A stretch of DNA of 11,846 nt from Candidatus Saccharibacteria bacterium UBA1949 (GTDB taxonomy: Bacteria; Patescibacteriota; Saccharimonadia; Saccharimonadales; Saccharimonadaceae). The notes below the pieces were generated by a model. It worked only from the letters and a program-made list of their open reading frames with translations. It was not told where the DNA came from and made no database searches. The stretch spans positions 1 through 11,846 of the forward strand of contig DDER01000022.1 of the NCBI GenBank assembly GCA_002336735.1, in the 5' to 3' direction. This document shows, one piece after another, positions 1-6,200 of this stretch (its first letter is position 1; the number at the start of each line of letters is the position of its first letter). The translations under genes were made by a program, and so were the position numbers.

Positions 1-3
1 GAA

Positions 4-25
4 GGGTTGGGGGTGGGATGTGGGG
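4..25 (+). other. G-rich tract, potential G-quadruplex
   Basis: Four runs of three or more G (4-6, 9-13, 15-17, 22-25) are separated by loops of 2, 1 and 4 bases, which fits the usual G3+N1-7 pattern for an intramolecular quadruplex. The tract ends 6 bases before the -35 element of the promoter that serves the SPFH gene. The pattern is directly visible; folding or a regulatory role is inference. Confidence 0.5.
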
Positions 26-31
26 TAGTAG

Positions 32-59
32 TTGCAAAATATCCATACTAAAGTATAAT
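32..59 (+). promoter_or_regulatory. Sigma70-type promoter of the SPFH gene
   Basis: The -35 element TTGCAA (32-37) and a perfect -10 TATAAT (54-59) are separated by 16 bases. Transcription would start near 66 and give a leader of about 46 nt carrying the strong ribosome binding site GAGGAGGT at 96-103. Confidence 0.7.
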
Positions 60-111
60 AACCCTTGGTAGGAAAAACCCAGCTACACGACAGCCGAGGA
101 GGTGGCTCGAA

Positions 112-816
112 GTGTCAATGTTTGCTCCCGTCGTGGACTGGCTCGATGGCTTGGGCCCCTGGGGAACGGCTATTAAGACAATTCTCGGTATATTGGTCGG
201 GGTCTTTGCGGTTATATCTTCGCTGAAATCGATCGCGATCATCCCGAAGTGCCATGCGGGCGTCAAAGAGCGCAACGGCCACCCGGTTCGTTACCGCTGG
301 AACTATCGGAAGTTGCCTAGGCATGAGCGACCCTACAAGGTCTATCATGGCTTCAACTTGTTGATACCATGGATCGAGACGATGCGCGACATTGATATGC
401 GCGAACAGATTCGTGAGCCAGAACGAGTCGAATGCACTGTCTCGGGGTATCGGACAGTTCGGGTCAAGCTGACAATGACGCTACGCGTCGTCGATACCAT
501 CAGGTACCTCTACGAGCATGCCGACCCCTTCACTGAGGTCGAGAATCAAATGCTAGGGAGAGTATGCGACCTGTTAAGCGACGAAACGGTTGAGATCAAC
601 AAGCATTTCAGTGCAAGTCTCATAGATTTCCTGAAACCGATTGCTGACAGGTATGGCATCGAGATCAAACATGTCACCTGTGTGGAAAGCACCCTGGACT
701 CGCAGATGGCTGTGGCTGAAGCGACCAATAATATCGCTGATACACTCCGCCAGAAAGCACCCATTGTGCGAAGAGCCGATCTGTTCAGTCGTGCAGTCTC
801 TGATCAGACTGAATAG
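112..816 (+). CDS. SPFH/band-7 domain membrane protein
   Basis: The protein has 234 residues. The start is GTG at 112, chosen because AGGAGG (97-102) lies at ideal spacing; the in-frame ATG at 118 is six bases further from it. A hydrophobic segment at about residues 17-39 is a single N-terminal membrane anchor. The SPFH (stomatin/prohibitin/flotillin) domain follows at about residues 40-195. It shows the family pattern of a hydrophobic strand then GFNLLIPWIETMRDIDMRE (80-98), followed by beta strands (VRVKLTMTLRVVD) and a helix after ADPF. SPFH proteins form large membrane-associated rings or microdomains and often control membrane-bound proteases; the partner here is unknown. It lacks the long C-terminal coiled coil of flotillins and is shorter than most stomatins. 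It is probably monocistronic, with its own promoter and a hairpin pair after the stop. The family call is fairly secure; the cellular role is not. Confidence 0.75.
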   Translation: MSMFAPVVDWLDGLGPWGTAIKTILGILVGVFAVISSLKSIAIIPKCHAGVKERNGHPVRYRWNYRKLPRHERPYKVYHGFNLLIPWIETMRDIDMREQIREPERVECTVSGYRTVRVKLTMTLRVVDTIRYLYEHADPFTEVENQMLGRVCDLLSDETVEINKHFSASLIDFLKPIADRYGIEIKHVTCVESTLDSQMAVAEATNNIADTLRQKAPIVRRADLFSRAVSDQTE

Positions 817-821
817 TCAAC

Positions 822-847
822 TGCCATACAAAAACTTCGGTATGGCA
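822..847. terminator. Hairpin between convergent genes (first of two)
   Basis: Perfect 8-bp arms TGCCATAC (822-829) and GTATGGCA (840-847) enclose a 10-base loop. It begins 6 bases after the stop of the SPFH gene. There is no U-tract on either strand, so it is not a classical intrinsic terminator. It may protect the 3' end or act together with the second hairpin. Confidence 0.45.
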
Positions 848-853
848 CCACCT

Positions 854-878
854 GCCCGCGACATGACACGTCGCGGGC
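854..878. terminator. GC-rich hairpin between convergent genes (second of two)
   Basis: Perfect 9-bp arms GCCCGCGAC (854-862) and GTCGCGGGC (870-878) enclose a 7-base loop. On the + strand it is followed by CTTACAATTAT, a weak U-rich run. Its location between two convergent stop codons (816 and 924) supports a bidirectional termination role. Confidence 0.5.
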
Positions 879-923
879 CTTACAATTATCTCGGGCGTTT
901 AAGAACATGCTGCATCGATATGC

Positions 924-1778
924 TCATATGCTCTCACTGTTTTTGGCCCTAGCTTGGAAATAATATTGCGCGATGGCTGCACTCAGTGTGTCGAGATAGA
1001 TTTTCTGTTTGGTTGATAGTGAATCATGATGTGATTCTCTGACTACGAGCTCGAGCAGCTCATTGAGCCGATTGCTAGGATCATCAGGCATCTCTAAACC
1101 TGATTTTCGATAGGCTGCTTCGAGAAGCGGCTCCAGGGTCAGTATAGTGATCCAATCGTCGTATTTGTGCTCGGTAGCACATAGTTTCTGTTGTATCGGT
1201 AATTTACTACCGCGTGTCAGGAAGTAGCTATCATGATTGAGCTCCGGTACGGTGGAGGCTTCTTCGCGAGGGGACGCCGGATACAGTAATAGTTCAGGTC
1301 GAAATGTCCGTGCCGCCATAGACAGGAGGGCTAGTTCTGTCATGCGCCATGGCGGCGGATAGTCAGCTTCGATTGGATGCAAGAAATCCACTGCAGCACC
1401 GAGACTTACGTATAATTCTCTACAATCATCTGACGTAATCGATTCTCTGAAACATCGTTTTTTAAACAGTGGTAAATATGATGATAAAACCATTGATCCA
1501 AGACGAATATCTTCGTGAGTCACAGGATCATTAATACTCCATCCCAAGAGAGTTTGTGCTGTTTCGAGATGATATTTTCGCGACACCTCGTGTATGTGAG
1601 GGGAGTTGTTGAGTGCATATTCTGTATAGCACCACGCTGAATGAAAGAGACCCTCAGGGCTCTGACGGGTCTCATAGTTACGCAAGGCAGCGACTGCCAC
1701 GTGATCAGGCAGGGCTTCGGCAATTGGCCTAGGTGTCTCGAGACATCCCGCCTCAATATACCGCTCGGCCATTGACAT
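924..1778 (-). CDS. Hypothetical protein, 284 residues, unknown family
   Basis: I do not recognise a domain. The start is ATG at 1778, preceded by GGAGA about 10 bases upstream; a second in-frame ATG two codons on is less well placed. The stop is TGA. The product looks soluble and mostly alpha-helical, with no signal peptide or membrane segment. Notable stretches are PELLLYPASPREE (about residues 166-178) and a helical C-terminus with LNELLELVV (about 237-245). It contains five cysteines, in contrast to the nearly cysteine-free housekeeping proteins beside it. It lies 132 bases downstream of rpsG in the same direction and could be read through from that operon, but may have its own promoter. 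It converges with the SPFH gene. Coding is credible from length, ribosome binding site and absence of a better overlapping frame. Confidence 0.75.
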   Translation of the reverse strand: MSMAERYIEAGCLETPRPIAEALPDHVAVAALRNYETRQSPEGLFHSAWCYTEYALNNSPHIHEVSRKYHLETAQTLLGWSINDPVTHEDIRLGSMVLSSYLPLFKKRCFRESITSDDCRELYVSLGAAVDFLHPIEADYPPPWRMTELALLSMAARTFRPELLLYPASPREEASTVPELNHDSYFLTRGSKLPIQQKLCATEHKYDDWITILTLEPLLEAAYRKSGLEMPDDPSNRLNELLELVVRESHHDSLSTKQKIYLDTLSAAIAQYYFQARAKNSESI

Positions 1779-1798
1779 TGTTATTTATTCTCCGCCAT

Positions 1799-1827
1799 TT
1801 GTTTTTATTTAACTACAGCGCTGTCAA
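1799..1827 (-). promoter_or_regulatory. Possible promoter of the 284-residue protein gene
   Basis: A perfect -35 hexamer TTGACA lies on the - strand at 1827-1822. The -10 region is A-rich but poorly matched at normal spacing (AAACAA at 17; TAAAAA only at 14). A 10-bp palindrome ACAGCGCTGT (1815-1824) overlaps the -35 element and could be an operator, or chance. The evidence for a promoter is partial. Confidence 0.3.
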
Positions 1828-1910
1828 AAGCACAAGAGTTTTAATCATGGAGCTGTTGCGCATGTAAGTCCATAATGTCATATGAACTTTTATGTACGAG
1901 CTAGATCTGG

Positions 1911-2390
1911 TTAGCTGCGGGCGAAGTGGGCGAAGGCGCGGTTGGCTTCAGCCATTTTGTGTGTATCTTCTTTTTTCTTGTAGGCTGCGCCAGTTTCGTT
2001 GTAAGCATCGACGATTTCATGGGCGAGACGTTTCTCATACGGCATACCGCTACGAGCGCGAGCGCTTTGGACAAGCCAGCTGAATGCGTAGTGCAACTGG
2101 CGATGGCCCTGCACTGGGAATGGTATCTGGTAATTCGCCCCGCCGACGCGGCGAGATTTGACTTCAAAGTTTGGGCTGACGTTCTTGAGCGCCCGCTCGA
2201 ATACCTCGAGTGGCTCTTCGCTTTTAAGCGTCTTGGCGGCTTGCTCAAGCGCGTTATAGACAGCACGTTCTGCGACCAATTTTTTGCCATCGAGCATAGA
2301 TTTGTTGATGAGTCGCTGCACCATGATTGACTGATATTTACGATCAGGCTTGAGGGTACGCTGGAGCTTCTTGGTAACTTTGCGAGGCAT
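1911..2390 (-). CDS. rpsG: 30S ribosomal protein S7
   Basis: The protein has 159 residues, close to the usual 156 for bacterial S7. It binds the 3' major domain of 16S rRNA, nucleates assembly of the 30S head and lies near the E site and mRNA channel. Diagnostic stretches are MVQRLINKSMLDGKK (about 23-37), PLEVFERAL, the rRNA-binding loop RRVGGANYQIP (about 80-90) and the C-terminal GAAYKKKEDTHKMAEANRAF. No cysteine is present. The start ATG at 2390 follows GGGAG at 8-base spacing. It follows rpsL after 141 bases, the conserved str-operon order, but fusA and tuf are not downstream; the next gene is an unrelated unknown protein. No clear terminator follows it. In E. coli S7 represses its own operon; whether that holds here cannot be seen. 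Confidence 0.97.
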   Translation of the reverse strand: MPRKVTKKLQRTLKPDRKYQSIMVQRLINKSMLDGKKLVAERAVYNALEQAAKTLKSEEPLEVFERALKNVSPNFEVKSRRVGGANYQIPFPVQGHRQLHYAFSWLVQSARARSGMPYEKRLAHEIVDAYNETGAAYKKKEDTHKMAEANRAFAHFARS

Positions 2391-2413
2391 TATGATTTCT
2401 CCCTTCGGTCGGA

Positions 2414-2539
2414 AGGTATCAGGTAACAGGTATCAGGTAACAAGGATTGTGTCGCCAGCGACGATAAAAACTTGTTGCTTGCTATGTGGTGCATGTTTGA
2501 TACTTGTGACATCTTACTTGGTACTTGCATCCTACTTCC
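2414..2539. repeat. Heptamer repeat arrays in the rpsL-rpsG spacer, in inverted orientation
   Basis: On the + strand, four 7-base units TAWCARG run in tandem (2417-2444), giving an exact 14-bp tandem copy (2414-2427 and 2428-2441). At the other end of the spacer the - strand carries 7-base units of the form NCAAGTA at 2528-2522, 2521-2515 and 2507-2501, plus GGAAGTA at 2539-2533, which includes part of the rpsL TAG stop. The two arrays are related (CAGGTA and CAAGTA) and inverted, so the transcript could form a long imperfect stem across the spacer. Confidence 0.6.
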
Positions 2540-2945
2540 CTTCCTTCTTGGCGCCATATTTGCTGCGGCCTTGTTGACGCTTGGCAACCCCCTGGAGATC
2601 GAGTGCGCCACGAACGATATGGTAACGCACACCTGGAAGGTCTGGCACACGGCCACCGCGTACCAGCACGACGGCGTGTTCTTGCAGGTTGTGGCCTTCA
2701 CCGCCGATATATGCCCAGACTTCATGCCCGTTTGTTAAACGAACACGGGCAACTTTGCGAAGGGCTGAGTTAGGTTTTTTGGGGGTTTTGGTTGTCACCT
2801 TAACACAAACGCCACGTTTGAGGGGCGCATCTTGGTTGTAATAGCGCACTTTGAGTGCGTTGTGGATACGACCCAGAGCCGGCGATTTGGATTTTTTGGT
2901 CGCAGATTGGCGAGGCTTACGAACCAGCTGATTGATAGTTGGCAC
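2532..2945 (-). CDS. rpsL: 30S ribosomal protein S12
   Basis: The protein has 137 residues and is the long form of S12 (as in Bacillus, 138), carrying about 13 extra residues near position 25-40 compared with E. coli. S12 sits at the decoding centre and controls translational accuracy. Signature stretches are TPKKPNSALRKVARVRL (about 54-70) and GGEGHNLQEHAVVLVRGGRV (about 81-100). The start is GTG at 2945, preceded by AAAGGA at about 8 bases. Lys56, the classical streptomycin site (K42 in E. coli), is kept. The other classical site, Lys101 in Bacillus numbering (K87 in E. coli), is Pro (VPDLPG); the codon CCA is clear in the DNA. The neighbouring Asp102, the usual methylthiolation site, is kept. 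It is the first gene of an rpsL-rpsG unit with its own promoter at 3106-3134 and a leader of about 154 nt. Confidence 0.97.
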   Translation of the reverse strand: MPTINQLVRKPRQSATKKSKSPALGRIHNALKVRYYNQDAPLKRGVCVKVTTKTPKKPNSALRKVARVRLTNGHEVWAYIGGEGHNLQEHAVVLVRGGRVPDLPGVRYHIVRGALDLQGVAKRQQGRSKYGAKKEGK

Positions 2946-3105
2946 TACAAATATCCTTTACTTGATTTATATGATAGCGGACTCGGCGTGCTAACGGCCT
3001 ATCCGGATGATGACATACGTCGCAGCAAACGACTATATCATATCTTTTGGCGAATATCGACATCTACACCATCCGACACGCTCCAAAAGAGGAAACTCTT
3101 CTTTT

Positions 3106-3134
3106 ATTGTAACAAAAAACACAGGATTTGTCTA
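3106..3134 (-). promoter_or_regulatory. Sigma70-type promoter of rpsL-rpsG
   Basis: On the - strand, -35 TAGACA (3134-3129) and -10 TACAAT (3111-3106), each 5 of 6 to consensus, are separated by exactly 17 bases. The predicted start is near 3099, about 154 nt before the rpsL GTG. It lies after the rpoC terminator, so the ribosomal unit is transcribed independently of rpoBC. Confidence 0.7.
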
Positions 3135-3181
3135 CTACCTAGGTGGAAAAATCAGAATTCACCCTACCAGATGACACGCTA

Positions 3182-3218
3182 TGGCTATGTGCTGCGGCTC
3201 AGACGCAGTACATAGCCA
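3182..3218. other. Long hairpin of unknown role
   Basis: Arms of 15 bases (3182-3196 and 3204-3218) pair with one G/A-position difference (a wobble in RNA of one strand) around a 7-base loop. No U-tract follows on either strand. It lies between the rpoC terminator and the rpsL promoter. It may be a second, rho-assisted stop, a small RNA element or a processing site. Confidence 0.5.
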
Positions 3219-3234
3219 CAGGGAGATGAATAGA

Positions 3235-3268
3235 AAATCACCTCGCTCCGGACGGTACGAGGTGATTT
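3235..3268 (-). terminator. Intrinsic terminator of the rpoBC operon
   Basis: On the - strand the 11-bp stem AAATCACCTCG / CGAGGTGATTT has a 12-base loop that contains a nested CCG/CGG pairing. It is followed by TTCTATT after the stem's terminal T run. It begins 15 bases after the rpoC stop codon. Confidence 0.8.
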
Positions 3269-3283
3269 CTTTATGCACACTAT

Positions 3284-6200
3284 CTAGGAGGCCAGCTCGA
3301 CGTCCTCGACAATATCCTCGACATACTCATCCGAAAACTCTCCTGAACCTGCTTGATTGATCACATCTCGAGCACCAGTACCAACTGGTATCTTACGACC
3401 AATGATGACGTTCTCTTTAAGGCCATTGAGACGATCTGCCCGACCAGAGATAGCGGCATTGATCAGCACACGAGTCGTATCTTGGAACGAAGCAGCAGAC
3501 AACCAGCTATCGCTCCAAATCGAAACCTTTGTGATGCCAAGCAGTAGCTGAGTGTACTGGACAAGCGCCTTGCCGGCAGCAGCAAGCTCACGATTGGCAT
3601 CTACTACCGCTGCCTTGGAGACAATATCTCCGGTCACAAATGACCCATCGCCTGGATCATCAATCTGAACCCTACTAAACATTTGGCGGACGATAATCTC
3701 AAGGTGCTTGTCTGCGACATCTTGACCTTGAGCAGCATAAATACGAAGCACTTCATTGATAATGTATCGTTGAGTTGCCTCAGTACCCTTGAGTCGCATG
3801 AGATCATGAAGATTGAGTGAACCAATCGTCAAGCGATCACCAGCCTCAACCGTATCATTGGCGCTCACCACTAGCTGATAATTGCCAGGTATCTCGTATC
3901 GCACCGGTGAACCTGCGTTAGCGGCGATAACAATCGTATCCTCAGCCACCTCGATGACACCATCAAACGGTGCAACTAATGGTTTCGAGTCATTTTCTCC
4001 GGTTGCTAGTACATCACCTACCTTGACGCTGCTGCCAGACTTAATCGTGACCGTGCGGCCCTCAAGCCCGATGCGTTCGACATGACCCTGCGCTGGCGCG
4101 ACTTGGACAATGTAGTTTTTGCCATCCTCCCAGATATCGACTGTACCAGCAACTTCAGTGACATAGGCTTGACCTTTCGGATTGCGGGCTTCAAATAGCT
4201 CTTCAACACGGGGCAGACCCTGTGTGATATCACTACCAGCCACACCAGAGCTGTGAAAAGTATTAAGTGTCAACTGCGTACCAGGCTCGCCAACCGATTG
4301 TGCGGCGATCACGCCGACTGGCTGAGCGTTCGCAACCAAATGTCCGGTTGCCATATCGATACCATAACTCTTGCGCGGAATACCGCTGAGATTATTTGTC
4401 GACAAGACAGACTGAATTTTCACCTCTTTTATACCTGAATCAGCCTCGATTGCATCGGCTACGGTTCGCGTAATGAGCTCGTCGCGCCCAATGTGGCCAG
4501 GCACCTCTGTTGCGGTATAACGGCCATAGAGACGATTGCCAAATTCGATCATTGTTTCTTCGCTTTCCGCACGATAGATAGTGAAACCTTCATCGTCACC
4601 TGACTCGTCCTGAACAGTGAAAACATCCTGGCTGACATCAACAAGGCGTCGTGTCAGATAGCCCGAGTCGGCAGTCTTGAGTGCTGTATCGATCAGACCT
4701 TTGCGAGAACCTCGCGTCGCAACAAAGGCTTCTAGGCTAGAAAGACCTTTCTTGAAATTAGAGCGAACAGGCAGCTCAATCTCATTGTTACTGGCGTCCA
4801 CCATGATACCGATCATGGCACCTGCCAGCTTGACATTAGATAAGCTACCGCGCGCACCAGAGTTGACCATTGTTGACACACTGGTGTCCATCTTGGTCAT
4901 CTCTTCTCGCAAAAAGTCTTCTACCTTGCGGTCGACACTGCGCCAGGTTGCCACGGTCAAATTGTATCGCTCTTCTTCGGTGATCAAGCCTTCGTCATAT
5001 TGATCAGAAATCTGTGCAACACGGTCATCGCCTTCGGCAATAAACTGTCCGATTTCGTCAAACGTAATATAGTCGTCCTTACCGGTCGATATGGCAGAGA
5101 TAGTTGCAAATCGAAACGCAAGGCCTTTCATGCGGTCGGCAGTACGAGCTGTCTCTTCGGCGCCGTAGCGGTCGAAAATACGGGCTAGTACTTTTTTGAG
5201 CTGTTTTTTATTCTGAATATTATCATCGTACGGATAATCTTCTGGCAATATCTCATTGAAAAACACTCGACCTAGCGTTGTTGTGCGTAGCTCTCCTTTG
5301 GCGCGAATACGAATCGGGCTTTGCAGCTGAAGCTTGCCCATATCGTACGCTAACTCAGCCTCATAGCTATTCTTAAATATCCGCACCTTTTCAGTCTGAG
5401 CCTTTGGCTTATTATAGGTTAAATAGTAGTTGCCAAGTACTACATCCTGACCAATATTGAGTACGGGGCTGCCATCAGCCGGTTTGAGCAGATTGTTCGT
5501 CGCGCTCATGAGGTCGCGAGCTTCGGCTTGAGCTTCTTTGGATAATGGCAAGTGTACCGCCATCTGATCACCATCATAGTCAGCGTTAAAACCTGCCGAT
5601 ACTAGAGGATGAAGCTGAATGGCTTTTCCTTCAACAAGTTTTGGCTGAAATGCCTGAATACTGAGGCGGTGCAGCGATGGTGCGCGGTTAAGTAATACAT
5701 ATTTGCCTTCAATTACCTCATCCAGAGCATCCCATACGACCGCTTCGCCTGATTCAATGAGTCGTGTAGCCGAACGGATATTATGTGCGTGCTCATGACG
5801 AATCAGCCAGCTAATCACAAATGGCTTGAATAGCTCAAGTGCCATTTGCTTAGGCAAGCCACATTGATGGATCTTAAGTTTTGGACCAACCACGATGACA
5901 GACCGTCCAGAATAGTCAACTCGCTTACCGAGAAGGTTCTGACGGAAACGGCCTTGCTTGCCTTTGAGCATATCACTAATGCTCTTGAGGCGGCGGCGAC
6001 CGCCGCTAGCATTTACGGCTCGTCCGCCACGGGCAGCTGAGTTGTCAATCAGACTGTCGACTGCCTCTTGGAGCATGCGCATTTCATTGCGGCGAATCAC
6101 TTCAGGTGCATTCAGATCGATCAGCTTTTTGAGGCGGTTATTGCGGTTGATAACACGACGATAAAGGTCATTGAGATCGCTTGTCGCAAACCGGCCACCG

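Larger units (their letters stand above)
2946..3283. other. Regulatory spacer between rpoC and rpsL
   Basis: This 338-base stretch holds no convincing gene. It contains the rpoC terminator (3235-3268), a long hairpin (3182-3218), the rpsL promoter (3106-3134) and the rpsL leader (about 3099-2946). The leader starts with a small hairpin, AAGAG-TTTC-CTCTT on the - strand (3100-3087). It then carries GGAG followed by a two-codon ATG GTG TAG (3072-3064) and, directly after, an ATG opening a 48-codon frame that overlaps the rpsL start out of frame. Whether any of these small frames is translated cannot be judged. Confidence 0.6.

Noticed and set aside
1815..1824. ACAGCGCTGT palindrome as a LexA/SOS box
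   Set aside because: The half-sites are in the opposite order and spacing from CTGT-N8-ACAG; the palindrome is short enough to be chance.
1926..2330. 134-codon open frame on the + strand opposite rpsG
   Set aside because: It lies entirely antisense to S7, whose protein sequence is unmistakable; there is no independent support.
2917..3063. 48-codon upstream frame in the rpsL leader with a CC-x2-C-HH pattern
   Set aside because: Its ATG has no good ribosome binding site and it overlaps rpsL out of frame. The Cys/His pattern in such a short frame can be chance, so it is not listed as a gene and is kept only as part of the leader observation.
3182..3218. tRNA-like or rRNA-like element in the rpoC-rpsL spacer
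   Set aside because: It is a single stem-loop with no cloverleaf, no T-loop GTTCRANNC motif and no CCA end.
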